Positions 34,198 through 45,307 are shown, numbered from the stretch's first letter. The stretch is DNA of 64,000 nucleotides from Adiantum capillus-veneris (GCA_014529385.2 CM043967.1:2814501-2878500), one strand, 5' to 3'. The notes: generated by a model from the sequence alone, not told the origin. Numbers and translations are program-made.

Positions 34198-34429
34198 TTG
34201 ATGTACTCGGGGGGTTCACTATATAGAGATCTTGTATAGCACGTGTACTCAAGAGGTATTTATAAAACCCACTATTCTTTTTGAGGTATAAAGAGACCCC
34301 TTATGTACCAAAATTTCCATTTTTTCAATTCAAAACACCCTTCTATTGTATATTTTATAAAAGTAACCCCTTCTGTTGGACTCACGTGCTATTCTACATA
34401 TTTTTGAGTAAACCCCCCGAGTTGATGTG
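34198..34429. mobile_element. MITE of 216 bp with 8 bp target duplication
   Basis: The element body is 34206-34421. The ends CTCGGGGGGTTCACT and AGTAAACCCCCCGAG are reverse complements with one mismatch. The flanks TTGATGTA (34198-34205) and TTGATGTG (34422-34429) differ by one base and form an 8 bp target duplication, as in hAT-type insertions. There is no coding capacity. A/T-rich interior and G-run ends are the visible traits. Assignment to hAT rests only on the duplication length. Confidence 0.75.
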
Positions 34430-34824
34430 TATAAGTACAGTTGGAGAGTCAATGAGAAGGAGATGTCATCAAAGTCAATAAAGTATCATGCCAACAAACT
34501 TGAGAAAAAAAAACCATTGACAACCAAAAGAGTATGGCAAAGAAGAAAAAGATTCCAAATTGGTCTCTCATCTTCTTGATTTTGAAGGTATGAGTTAGCC
34601 TATTATTGAAAACATCTTCGATACGAGCTCAATAAACATCTCCAAGAAAGTTGGTACAATCAAACCCATCTCCTTGTAAGGACTTTTCAGAACCAAGCTC
34701 TTGGAAGATCTTTGAGATTGTTAAGAAACTCCCCTTTTGGAATTATCAAATACATTGAAACTGTCGATTCTCCAGGTAGACATTTCAACTCGCATGAGTC
34801 ATATCAATTGTGAAAACATAGGGT

Positions 34825-34874
<50 letters not shown>

Positions 34875-35739
34875 CACACACACACACATAAAATCATGGC
34901 AAGATCCATCAAACTATACAGATAGGTAATGACATGGTACATATGGCTGTGCTGATGTGGCATGCGTGTGCATGACTGGTGTGGAATACTCTTATGATGG
35001 AATTGCTTCTTGATCACAATGTAATGATAACAAAAGGCCTTTTAGTTATTTCAAGAAATGTATAGAAATAACTTGTAAATTTTGGCACCAAGAGCCTATT
35101 AGTAAGAGGCCATTGGCACTCAAATTATGTGAGTGGGCTTACATGAGCCATTGTAAGGGGACACCTTGGATAAATAAACAAAGAAGTGGCACAAAGGGCA
35201 TCTATTATAGGGAAAAAACTCTTTTTTATATATACATATGAACATACATTCATGCATGCATATATACATACACCATATATATTTACATATATACATTACA
35301 TGCATGTAAAATTTCCAAAGTCCCCCTAACACTAGTTTAGTACAAAAATAGAACACTTTAGTGTCCTTCTTTTACAAATTCAAATTAAATGCTACTTGCA
35401 TCAGATGGTGTATTTAAGAAAACTCTCTTTATATACTTAAATATGTCAGCTAGAGGGTCTTTTGAAAATACAATTTTGCATTTAGAAGCTATCATGATCA
35501 AAAACTATACTCATCAAGTGGACCCTTGTAAGCTTACGATTGATGCTTTGAAGGAATCAACTTTATAAGCTCAATATAAAATGAGCATACCTTGTAGACC
35601 AATACAGTAAAACAAGCTTGGGACGTTCTAGCTAGTCTATATGCACGTTCCGATGAGGTAAGAATAGCATATCTATGCATAGTTTCAATATGACCTTTTT
35701 GTCCATGATGTATGCATCATTGACATTGTAGATTCACAT
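34430..35739. other. Anonymous region with a (TC)n(AC)n microsatellite
   Basis: A (TC)n run passing into (CA)n lies at about 34828-34888. No coding sequence was recognised. The end merges with copia A. Confidence 0.5.
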
Positions 35740-36217
35740 GTGTAGTATTTTGATAATGGTGCTACAAAGCATATTACATCTCATCATGACTTGTTCACGT
35801 CTCTTGATGTCGTCCCAACTGGAAATATTTATTGCTTGTGTCAAAACAATGCCTCTTATACAACTAAATAAGTCCAAAAAATTGTATCCACTATAGGCAA
35901 TGGCAGTTCCTTCACACTTCTTGATGTCCTTTTTGTGCCTAGGATCAAGGAGGATCTGTTATCTATATCTACACTACCAAGACTTGATCTTTCTATAGAG
36001 ACACATGTATTGTTCATGATCTTACTTCAGGTGACACTATTGTGGCATTAGGTACCTTGTCTCATGGCATGTACAAGCTTAAGTATTATGAAAATTCTAT
36101 GGAAGAATTTTAAATGCAATTACAAATTCTAACGTCCACATTTTGGACATCTAAATTATTCTAGTTTGATGCGTTTGCAAAAATCTAATATGTTTGCCTC
36201 ATTGGCCCCTTGGGAGG
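35740..36217 (+). pseudogene. Copia A, left part: protease and GAG-pre-integrase
   Basis: The translation shows YFDNGATKHITSHHDLF (Ty1/copia protease, with Asn where Ser is usual in D-S-G-A), LLDVLFVPRIKEDLLS and then HFGHLNYSSLMRLQKSNMF, which is the GAG-pre-integrase zinc region. In-frame stops interrupt it. The sequence breaks off at the left LTR of copia B and resumes at 43103, so both parts were one element before that insertion. Confidence 0.8.
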
Positions 36218-36432
36218 TGTGGGGGTTGTCTTTGGCGGAGTGTGCATGTGAGGAATGCATGTAGGAGAGGGGAGAAGATAATTGGGGAAGGGGATGAAGC
36301 ACAGATAGGGAGTTGGGTTAGTGGAGAGGAACATGAGAGAGAGTCAACTCTCTCACTTTCTATCCCTATATTGATTAGGAAAGAAAAAGAGTAAGGGTGG
36401 TTTTCCACGGCCACCTGGCCTACATCCCAACA
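36218..36432 (-). repeat. 3' LTR of copia B
   Basis: A 215 bp direct repeat of 42890-43102. On the minus strand it begins TGTTGGGATG and ends CCCCCACA, directly after a GGTAGAGGT polypurine tract. Confidence 0.88.
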
Positions 36433-36435
36433 ACC

Positions 36436-37110
36436 TCTACCAAGAAAGTGGTTGGCGTTTCCCAAATCTTTCCTGGAAAATTGAGTGCTTAGCATCTTTT
36501 TCAACTAATTAATCTCATCAATTGATTTTCTTGCGATAAGCATATCATCTACATACAAGATCAAGATGATTAAAGAACCATTGTTCAACCTCTTTGTGTA
36601 TAAGCAGTGATCCTCTTGACTTCTTACGTAACCCTGAGATTGCATGAATTTGTTGAATTTTTGATACCACTTCTTTGAACCTTGCTTGAGGCCATAGAGT
36701 GCCTTTTTAAGTCTAAAAACCAATTCTAGCCTCCTTGGCTTTTGGGTTTCACATACAAAACCCTCTGGTTGTTTCATGTAGACATCTTCATCTAGATCCC
36801 CGTAAAGAAATGTTGTATTCACATCCATTTGGACAAGTTCCATGTCATGGATAGCAACCAAGCCAAGCACAGTGTGAAGTGTATTCATCTAGACAACTGG
36901 AGAGAAGATCTCATTGAAATCCACACCTTTTTGCTGCTTGAAACCCTTGGCAACTAGACGAGCCTTGTACCTAGGCTCGGGATTTTCCATTGTATACTTC
37001 TTCTAATTGTATACCCACTTGCAAGGTAGATTATTTTTTCCTTTTGGTAATTCAACCAAATCCCATGTCTCATTATCCACAATCAAATTGTATTCTGATT
37101 GCATAGCATG
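36436..37110 (-). pseudogene. Copia B reverse transcriptase, C-terminally truncated
   Basis: The translation contains MDVNTTFLYGDLDEDVYMKQPEGF, the KALYGLKQ motif and the catalytic YVDDML, all typical Ty1/copia RT. A TAG follows DEIN at about 36503. The frame then reads KDLGNANHFLG and stops abruptly at the polypurine tract. The palm is mostly there, but the connection and RNase H are deleted. Reading from 37110 to 36890 there is further RT N-terminal sequence ([18 protein letters not shown]-like) with a stop. Confidence 0.85.
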
Positions 37111-37130
37111 CTCCCAATTAATGCTATCAT

Positions 37131-38590
37131 CTATTTGTATAGCTTCTTTGTAGCAGGTTGGCTCTCCAGGGGCTCTCCACCATCAGTGACCAAAATGTGG
37201 TGTATACCCGGCTCAAACCACTCGGGCGCACGTGATACTCTTATAGAGCGTCTTAGTGCCTGACTGTTGTACTCTGCTCTCTCCATAGTACTATCTTGCA
37301 ATTGATGTACTAGGTGCAACACTACTGAACTAAGTTGGTTCGGAGGCTACATCCTCAAAACGAACGCGTCTATACTCAACTTCTCTAATGGGCTTCTTGT
37401 GCATTTTTTATTCATTGAAAATCATGTGTGACCTACAAATGACTTTGCAGGATTCTAGGTGCCAGAGACGATAGCCCATCTCTCCATTTGCACCATAACC
37501 GATAAAAATGCATTTGTGTGACCTGGGATCTAACTTGCAACGAAGTTCTTTGGACACATGCGCATATGCCTCACATCCAAATACACGTAAATGCTCATAG
37601 CTTGGCATTTTTTCATTCTATAATTTGGAATTCTGAAATTCAAGGAGAACTAGGTGACCTGTTGGTGATGAGCACTCCTGTCAGAACAGCTTCTTCCTAA
37701 AACTATGGAGTAAGTTTTGACACAAAAATCATAGAGATAACTCACTCTTGAATCATGCGATTCGTTCTTTCAAATATCCCATTTTGTATAGGTGTGTATG
37801 GAGCAGTAAACTGCCGACGAATGCCTCTTCATGCAAAAATCCTTGAACTCCGTGGAGACGTATTATCCACCATTGTCCGTGGGAAAAGCTTTGAGGTTTT
37901 TTCCTGATTGGTTCTCACCCATGGCAAGGAATTCCTAGAACGTAGAAAAGACCTCTTCCTTACACTTAAGGAGATACACCCACACCTTTCTGGTATAATC
38001 ATCTATGAACGTGAGAAAGTAGTTTTCCCCCCTATAGTATTATGTGGCATTGGACCACACAAATCACTGTGCACTAAGTCTAGGGGTTCGCCTAGTTTCT
38101 TGTTCAATGGCAAAGATGTCAACCTATATGTTTGCCGTATAGACAATGCTCACACAATGGAAAGTCCGTGTAATCTAACACAGGTAAGTAGCCCAAACGC
38201 TGAAGTGTTTTCATTCCCTTTTGGCTAATATGCCCTAGCCGGCTATGCCACAACCCAGTAGACAGCGGCATCTTGGCAACATAGATAGAGTGTTCATTGA
38301 CACTCAAAACAAATATAGAGTATAGGGATCCATTTTCACGACCTTTCATCATGACAAGGTTGTTCTTATGGATCAGCCAAGAACGATTACCAAAAGCTGT
38401 AGAGTAGCCAAGATCATCCAATTGCCCTATAGAAATGAAGCTCTTGGTAAGCTTGGGCACATGTATGACATTCTGCAACACACAAGTAGTGTCATTATGC
38501 ATCTGAAGTTTCACATCACCAATGCCAATAATGTCAAGCTCATAGGAATCACCAAGCTTGACTATGCCATGCATGGATGCATAAGAGGAA
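37131..38590 (-). pseudogene. Copia B GAG-pre-integrase and integrase
   Basis: From right to left, 38574-38119 holds the end of the protease domain and the zinc region (LWHSRLGHISQKG, then CEHCLYGK). About 38090-37960 reads as integrase core ([25 protein letters not shown]). About 37870 holds the DNGG motif region. 37608-37408 is the integrase C-terminal segment (HLRVFGCEAYAHV, then KCIFIGYGANGEMGYRLW). 37322-37131 is the linker to RT. Stops and frame changes separate these pieces. The DDE triad cannot be confirmed completely because frames shift inside the core. Confidence 0.82.
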
Positions 38591-38649
38591 AACCACTCTC
38601 TATGCAGTGTGACATGAAAACTTGCATCCGAATCAAGAATTCAATTCTG

Positions 38650-39677
38650 TGCATAACCCTCATCTTGCATCCTGTGCAACCAAAGCATCTAGAGTGAGAT
38701 CTGAAGTGAAAATGAGAACATCTGAGGGATCTGATGTCACCTCTGCATGAATCTCTATTGGCATAATGTTCATCACTGGAGGAGGAGCATCCTCTACTGC
38801 AGTAGTAGGTATGGGAGACTCAACCACATTGAGCTCCTCAATCTTTACTGTACTTTTGTCTTTTTCATAATTATCTTTTTGCATGTTTTTCTAATATCTT
38901 AGGAAACTACGACAATCCTTCTTGTAATGGTCCTTCTTATGGCAATAGTAACACTTGACATTTCTGGCACTGCGGTCTATACTTGAGTTCATGTGTCTGC
39001 TAGGACTAAGAGGATTTTTCTCTCTACTTTTGATTTTGTATTTGTTCCTGTCACGGCCTCTTGTTGCTATCCATATATGCATCTCCATGACTAGAATCGT
39101 CGAGAGATTTACGTCAAATTTCTTCAGTGAGCAACACCTTTGTGACGTCATTGAACATTAACTTGCCATTCGGAGCCGAATTGCTAATGGCTGTGCAAAA
39201 GATGTCCCATGAATTGGGTAGAGAGCATGACAAGAATATAGACTTGAGTTCGTCGTCAAACTCCTTAAAGCACAAAAATGACAACTGACTGAACAAGGAG
39301 TTGAACTCATTCAAGTGACCAGAAATTGTGCTACCTTCTTTCATGTTGAGCTTCATAATCTTTTTCATGAGAAAACTTTGTTGGATACAATTTTTCTCTC
39401 CCATGTTGAACATAAGCTATCCCAAAGTTCCTTAGTTGTTGTCTTCCCTATAATAGTGAAGAACACTAACTCGGCTAGATGTAGACGTATCGTCGCCATT
39501 CACATCCAAAAGTTCCCACTGAGCTTGCGTATAGTCATCATCTTATGCGCGCTCTTTCGACGGTTCTAATAGGTCTTTGTTTGTCAAAACATCTTTCATG
39601 CACTCTTTCCACATGGTGAAGTTGCTGCCATCAAACTTGCGAATGAAATACTCCTCCTTTTCTGAAGAAGAAGCCAT
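38650..39677 (-). pseudogene. gag: Copia B Gag with CCHC knuckle
   Basis: The start is the ATG at 39675-39677 (MASSSEKEEYFIRKFDGSNF), a standard copia Gag N-terminus followed by TMWKECMKDVL. A stop at about 39567 and a frame change near 39420 interrupt it. 39413-39114 is the alpha-helical Gag core (LNEFNSLFSQLSF, DELKSIFLSCSLPNSW). The zinc knuckle CYYCHKKDHYKKDC lies at about 38950, spaced C-x2-C-x4-H-x4-C. The stretch 38884-38660 is an acidic linker toward the protease. Confidence 0.85.
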
Positions 39678-41448
39678 CACTGACAAGAGGATTTGAGAGG
39701 TGCCAAACTATGGCAAGAAGTTGCAAAAATTTGGGCAGAGTAACCTTTGTATCGAGAGTAAAATCTCAACCGAAATAGGCTCAAAGGTGCCAACAATGAA
39801 AGTCATGACTGGCGAGAAGGAAATCCGACAGAGTCTCCTTTGTATGAGGAGTCAAAACTCAACTCAAAATACACATAAATGTGCCAATTGCACTAACTGG
39901 GCATCAAAAAACTAATACTTTCACTGCCAATGTGATCGCCAACTCGGCGTAAAAGCATATGAAACCATCCACATACATTTCCTATGGCGAGGATATCAAA
40001 AGTGGGGAATTCTAGCTACTTGTATCACCGAACGTGTCTCAACATTTGAGCACACTCCAGCTACATGTATCACCGAATGTGTCTCAACATTCAAGCACAC
40101 CCCGGCTAAAGAAAACCTCACGCTATGGACCCTACAAAGGCTAATAATGCAGACACAAGGGACTAGCCACAATCTCAAACAGGGATCTTCGAGTCCGAGT
40201 CTCAGAAATGCCCTGAAAAAACTGTCAAAATAGCCAAAAATGGCTCCACACGTAGTACAATGGACAGTGTCCGCAACTCAACGTACATAAGTAAGCCGCG
40301 CTCAAACAGGCGCCAAGAACTACTGCATGGAATAAAAGTGATCCCTGCGGGGATATATGCTCTCAAAAGAGCTCAGTAGCACTAGGTGTGCTCAAACATC
40401 TATCCGTTGAAAATCTGTTGTCGAAATGACTACCAAATCGTCTCTAAAAGTGTTGTGTCTAGAAACCTGGAGAATTTGTGTGTGAACAGGATCAAAAGCC
40501 CCCTGTAACCTATAACATGTGTGTCGGTGTAGGTATGTGCTGATTTCTGCCATCAGGCATAAATATGCTAGTCGAATAGCTGCCAAAGCTGTCATAGTCA
40601 AAAATTGTGTCGTAGAGCGTGATCGGTGTGCTCGGTGCCGATGCCGGGTGTCACTCTTGTATTGTAGAAGCACCTCACCCATGCATGTGGCGAGCACAAT
40701 TGTCAATTGCGTGAAATCGGTGTCAGGTCGGATATCGAGAAATCCATCGCAATGTGTAAGGATGTCGAGCCGGTGTGCTAGAGATGGTGTCGAGACGTCA
40801 AGGTCGTCGAGAGTCTGAGTCAATGCTGAAAGATGAAAGCAATGTCGCCTTCCACCGCCGGACGAAAGTGGCTATCCGAATAGCCATAGGATGCCTATAC
40901 TCGAAGCCGATGTCAAGCCATAGAGGCCGAGTCGGATCGGTGTCAAAACCGCAAACCGGGCCGCTAAGTCAGTGTCAAAGATTGATGTCGAAGCCGCCTC
41001 CCACTGCCAAACAGGAGTCTCCGATGCCGAGGAGAATGCCGAAAAATTGGGCAAAACAGGGTGATCCTTGGGCTTCTCATGGAAGCTCGCTCTCAATCTC
41101 AATCTTTCTCTTCTTGCTTGCTTCCAAAGTCGTTGTCGTCTCTCTATCCTCTCTCTCTTTAGACTCTCTCTCTCAATATCTCATGCCCGAGTATGTGTGA
41201 GCGGGGGTCAAAATTTCGGGGGGGGGGGGGGGGGGGAGGGGGACCCACCCTTGGACACACAAAGGTGTTAAGGCATTGAATTTTTTTAAAAAAATGAATG
41301 TCAACGCCCGCAACCTACAATGTCAAATAAAATGTGGCAGCATGTGTGTGAGTGTGTGTGTGTGTGTGTTTGGGGGGGGGGGGGGGGGTGCTTTGCCTTG
41401 CTTGGTGCAGCGCTGCCTCTCTCCTGCTGAGTTTGGCTCTGCCCGATT

Positions 41449-41970
41449 CATTAGGAAGAGAATGGGGTCTAGGAGGGCCTCTTTATTTGGCAGTTTAAGG
41501 GAGTCTAACCTCTTGCATTAAGAAAGCAACCAAAGGGCAGTTTTTGAATTCAAACAGGCAAAACGGCTAGTTCATTTGAATTCAAATTTTCCCCCCAAAA
41601 TGAAATTTAAAATCTAGCGGGCAAAACCATATCATGTAACATATCTACGGAAAGAGCTTGGCATGTAGATTACAGATCTGTAATCTCCACTCAGAGAAAA
41701 GATCATATGTAAGAGTTATAGAAGGCCGAAAATCATAAAGTTATCCACCCCCTTTTTTGGGGGGAAAAGTGCATCCTTTGACCACTCTTACACCTACACA
41801 CTCATCATTCTTGCACACATGGCATGCATCTATTTGTCAAAATGTTAATCTATTTGTCAAAATGTTAATCACCTTCATAATCTCATGGCAAATAAAGTCA
41901 AAATGTTAATCACCTTCATAATCTCATGGCAAATAAAGAGGCCCTCTTAGACCCCATTCTCTTCCTAATG
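41449..41970. repeat. 40 bp inverted repeat pair, 442 bases apart
   Basis: The arms 41449-41488 and 41931-41970 match as reverse complements at 39 of 40 positions. Similarity stops sharply at both outer ends, as for terminal inverted repeats, but I see no target duplication. It may be a small foldback element in the copia B leader or an inverted duplication. Confidence 0.8.
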
Positions 41971-42051
41971 TGCTACTGCAATCCTCCCCCTCAATTGCTA
42001 GCACAAGTCTTGACCTGCTGCATCCGAGGTTGCAATCCCCACAAGCTACTC

Positions 42052-42052
<1 letters not shown>

Positions 42053-42091
<39 letters not shown>

Positions 42092-42211
42092 CGCGCGCAC
42101 AAGCTCGCCAATGTCCCAAATTGACTGGCTTGTTGTATCTTACCCCAATTGTAAAACATTGTCCAGTTCTTCTCAAGAGCTCATTGCTACCCCTACAAGC
42201 TCGCTACACTC

Positions 42212-42310
<99 letters not shown>

Positions 42311-42391
42311 CTACACACACAAGCTCGCCAATTGCCTCCTCGACCTGGCTTCTAACCTTTCCTTGCTCACAAGCACACCAATGTAGTGCAG

Positions 42392-42483
<92 letters not shown>
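42053..42483. repeat. (GT)n(GC)n and two long (GA)n microsatellites
   Basis: (GT)n at 42053-42089 runs into GC. (GT)n at 42212-42230 runs into (GA)n to 42308. A second (GA)n spans about 42394-42483. Between them the phrase ACAAGCTCGCCAAT recurs, so unit plus microsatellite appears to have been duplicated. ORFs reading RERERE or SLSLSL here are repeat artefacts. Confidence 0.95.
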
Positions 42484-42485
<2 letters not shown>

Positions 42486-42875
42486 TAACACACAATCTTT
42501 GACTCCTGCTACTACTAAAGCTCTTTTTGACTGCTCGTAGCTTCTCACTCTCAAGCTCTCTCGTAATTCCCCCTTTTCTTACTATCTGTAGTCCCGATTT
42601 CTCCTCGATCTTGCTCATGTTCTCTATTGCCGAGATGCTCTCATGCCCAAGCTTATGTTTGATTTCCTTGTTTAGCTCTGCAAAGCTTCCATTTCTCTTG
42701 ATTCCCTAAGCCCAAGAGGGGCTGTGCACGCGGGGATGCACCTAAGCTCGAGATCCATCAATGCCGCCAATCCTTGCAGGATCCACTTGGCAAAGCTCAA
42801 GTTTGAGCTCCGAGCTCCGCCATAGCCGGCGAGCTCACTGTCGCCGCTAAGGGGTCATCGCCGCCGATTGCTGTT

Positions 42876-42887
42876 GCTCTGATACCA
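42876..42887 (-). other. Primer-binding site of copia B, initiator-tRNA-Met type
   Basis: On the minus strand TGGTATCAGAGC follows the 5' LTR after two bases. It is the common plant copia primer site. Confidence 0.9.
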
Positions 42888-42889
42888 AT

Positions 42890-43102
42890 TGTGGGGGTTG
42901 TCTTTGGTGGAGTGTGCGTGTGAGGAATGCATGCAAGAGAGGGGAGAAGAGAATTGGGGAAGGGGATGAAGCACAGACAGTGAGTTGGGCTAGTGCAGAG
43001 GAAAGTGAGAGAGAGTACTCTCTCACTTTCTCTCCTTATATTGATTAGGAAAGAAAAAGAGTAAGGGTGGTTTCCCACGTCCACCTGGCCTACATCCCAA
43101 CA
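42890..43102 (-). repeat. 5' LTR of copia B
   Basis: 213 bp, paired with 36218-36432. It ends at the GGATG flank where copia A resumes. Confidence 0.9.
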
Positions 43103-43892
43103 GGATGCACCATCTAAGAATGTTTGTAAAGGCTCTATGTCGGGAAAAATGCAATGTTCCAGGTTTTTGGAAGAAGCTTATTCACAGCAATATTTGTGGC
43201 CCAATTCACACTCCTTTTAGTACAAATTTGTACTTTGTGACTTTCATTGATGATTAATCATGGCATACATGGATATATCCATTGAAGGCTAAGTCCAAAG
43301 TTTTGATGTACTTCAAATAGTTCTTGTTATTTGATTAAAAAATATATCTGGCTTTATTGTGGGCACCCTCCGTTGTGATTGAGAGCAGAGTATATGTCAA
43401 AAGAATATGATGCATTTCTCATTTGTCGTGGCATAAAACATACAGTGCCTTGTAAACCTCAACAAAATGGTGTTTATGAAAGCAAAAACAAGTCACTTAT
43501 GGAGATGGCATGATGTATGGTCAAAAGCAAAGCTTTGCCACAAGTTTTTTGGCTAGAGACTATCATGGGTGATGCCTACATACTTGTGTCCCACCAAAGC
43601 TTTGTAATCTATGACTACATATGAGGCATGGCATGATAAGAATCCATCTATTGATCACTTACGTATTTTTGGTTGCTTGGCTTATGCTCTAGTGCCACAA
43701 CAACTACACAGGAAATGCATCTTTATTGGTTTCAATGTTGAGAGTAAGAGTTACAGGTTATATCATCCACAGTTGAAACGTGTCTTTTCTGCGGATGTTG
43801 TTTTTGTAAAATGTGCAGTTCCTCCCTTGTTTTCATGTACTAAAACAGACTTGTTGGTACGAGCAACGAAAGAGAAGAAGACTTCCACCTGA
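43103..43892 (+). pseudogene. Copia A, right part: integrase
   Basis: The sequence continues the zinc region cut at 36217 (DAPSKNVCKGSM), then shows integrase pieces: NICGPIHTP, YFVTFIDD, SWHTWIYPLKAKSKV, then HLRIFGCLAYALVPQ and KCIFIGF, ending with the SYRLYHPQLKRVFSADVVF segment. Stops are frequent. No RT follows, so copia A is truncated on the right at about 43892 as well as on the left. Confidence 0.8.
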
Positions 43893-44836
43893 TGTGTTCG
43901 TAGTTACAGGACCTAAGCCACAAGCCAGGTCGATAAGGTTAAAGGTTCTATGGACTCTACATTCTACATTATAAGAGAAGAAAATCCCCTTCACATATTA
44001 AGGATTCAAAAACAACGCCTTTTTCCCCGCTTTTAAGAGGCACGGTCACCATCCTTAAATCCGAAATATGACAAGAGATAAATCTCTAACTAACGAAGAC
44101 AAAGTGAAAAGTACTCGACTAATCGAGTCTACCCATCCTTGACTAGCAACCTGAGCCAGTCCCCACTTTCCACACCGCACTCACCCGTTCTTTTAATGTT
44201 ATCTAATTACTACCACGACATATACAACAATGTTGCTTAATTAATTCTTAACACAAGTTCTTTAGTACAATCCTTTCAACCATCATCAAACAATTCTTTC
44301 ATAACCAGAGTGAAAGAATTCTATAATCCGCAAAAAAAAAGAATCTTTATTTCTATACAAGTTTTGCCTCTAACCACGGACTTTCTCTGTTTAACTGACA
44401 GAGCCTTTGTAAAGGTTTTTCCTAATCGCTAACCGCGAGATGCGCATACTTCCCTTTTGCTAACCGCAAGGGACATCTTGCTACCCGCAAGGCATCTTGC
44501 TAACCGCAAGGTAAAAGAAAGAAAGTTGATGACCTCAACTTTAATTTCCGCTAACCGCGGATTCCTCTCGCTAACCGCGAGTTCCATCTGGAAACAAGAT
44601 TTTCTTTCAGTATTTCATATTCTAAATGTTTCTTTCAATAAGATCAATCAAAATCATATTCTCAAACCATAATCACTTATCAACAATATTTCTTTATCAA
44701 ACAATAACAGTTTATAAAAACAATACTTTTACTACTTTATAAAACATATGCTTGTTTCATGTGATTGAACAATCACGTTTCCGGTCGGTTTAAGGTAAGG
44801 TTAAATCTAAGTTCATCTTACCGTTCAACATGAATA
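43893..44836. other. Anonymous region with a TAACC-loop hairpin cluster
   Basis: No coding sequence was recognised. The notable content is six short hairpins at 44426-44581, listed separately. Confidence 0.5.
44426..44581. repeat. Cluster of six mini-hairpins with a shared loop
   Basis: Hairpins occur at 44426-44438 (TCGC/GCGA), 44457-44469 (TTGC/GCAA), 44477-44491 (CTTGC/GCAAG), 44496-44510 (CTTGC/GCAAG), 44547-44561 (TCCGC/GCGGA) and 44567-44581 (CTCGC/GCGAG). The loop is TAACC in five and TACCC in one. Stem bases differ between copies while pairing is kept, the pattern expected if structure rather than sequence is conserved. Confidence 0.85.
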
Positions 44837-45040
44837 CTATGCATAATTATAAATTTGTTTTACCGGATTTGGAGCGCGTGCGGCTAACTCCTGTGCTGGC
44901 GGTTGGACGACTTCGACTTCTTCATCGATTGATGCTTCCACATGAGGTACGTTCGGAGTTGACACCTTTCTTCCCACCTTCCTTGGTGGTGCAACGGCAT
45001 GGGCGTCCTTGGAACTTCGCGTTACACGCTTCAGAGCCAT
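44837..45040 (-). CDS. Possible first exon of an unassigned minus-strand gene
   Basis: The ORF starts MALKRVTRSSKDAHAV and runs 67 codons. It contains a Val/Pro/Glu-rich stretch but no domain I recognise. On the minus strand a TATATAA (45301-45307) stands about 260 bases upstream, followed by a CT-rich untranslated region that includes a (TC)n run, a common plant promoter layout. A GTAAAA near 44866 could be a splice donor, giving about 58 codons in exon 1. I could not find the following exon with confidence. It could equally be an LTR-retroelement 5' end, since a partial initiator-Met-like site (ATCAGAGC) lies at about 45669-45676 on the minus strand. Confidence 0.35.
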   Translation of the reverse strand: MALKRVTRSSKDAHAVAPPRKVGRKVSTPNVPHVEASIDEEVEVVQPPAQELAARAPNPVKQIYNYA

Positions 45041-45071
45041 AGCTTCGGAATGGAGAAAAGAAAAGCGTGTT

Positions 45072-45075
<4 letters not shown>

Positions 45076-45147
<72 letters not shown>
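45076..45147. repeat. (GA)n microsatellite
   Basis: About 70 bases of GA, in the presumed 5' untranslated region of the minus-strand ORF at 45040. Confidence 0.95.
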
Positions 45148-45148
<1 letters not shown>

Positions 45149-45300
45149 TTCACAAATCGGGCGACGGCACGTCGACGATTGGAGATGGAGATGGCTTGAA
45201 GGTGAGAGGTCAAGGGAGAGAGGCTTCCTCCGACGCGTCGCTGCGAGAGAGCTTCCGCTTCTGTAGATGTGTGTGTTTAAAGTGAGAGGAGAAGGGTCCG

Positions 45301-45307
45301 TTATATA
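45301..45307 (-). promoter_or_regulatory. Possible TATA box of the minus-strand gene
   Basis: TATATAA on the minus strand, in GCCTATATAACGG context, upstream of the CT-rich segment and the ATG at 45040. Confidence 0.35.

Larger units (their letters stand above)
39678..42875 (-). other. Long, repeat-filled leader of copia B
   Basis: About 3.2 kb lies between primer site and gag, several times the usual copia leader. It holds a 46-base direct repeat (about 40013-40105), two G-runs on the plus strand (41218-41236 and 41372-41388), a 40 bp inverted repeat (41449-41488 and 41931-41970), a short tandem repeat (about 41827-41935) and long (GT)n/(GA)n tracts. No convincing gene was seen; ORFs such as 40392-40823 lack any recognisable feature. 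Confidence 0.65.
36218..43102 (-). mobile_element. Copia B: Ty1/copia element nested in copia A
   Basis: The left LTR is 36218-36432 and the right LTR 42890-43102. Both run from TGTGGGGGTTG to ATCCCAACA on the plus strand and differ by roughly 7 %. The flanks GGAGG (36213-36217) and GGATG (43103-43107) are a 5 bp target duplication with one change. Transcription is right to left: primer site at 42876-42887, a leader of 3.2 kb, gag from 39677, protease/integrase, then RT. The end of RT and all of RNase H are missing: sequence equivalent to NHFLG is followed at once by the polypurine tract and 3' LTR. The copy is therefore non-autonomous. Confidence 0.9.

Noticed and set aside
40392-40823. A 143-codon minus-strand ORF in the copia B leader
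   Set aside because: Overlapped by an equally long plus-strand ORF, no domain, and composed of repeated GTCGA-type phrases. Likely chance.
41218-41388. Poly-G runs as polypurine tracts of a retroelement
   Set aside because: They are not followed by an LTR start and lie in the leader of copia B. Homopolymer expansion or assembly artefact is more likely.
42204-42554. ORFs reading RERERE or SLSLSL
   Set aside because: They are six-frame translations of (GA)n microsatellites. The same applies at 45031-45285, 49579-50201 and 52860-53373.
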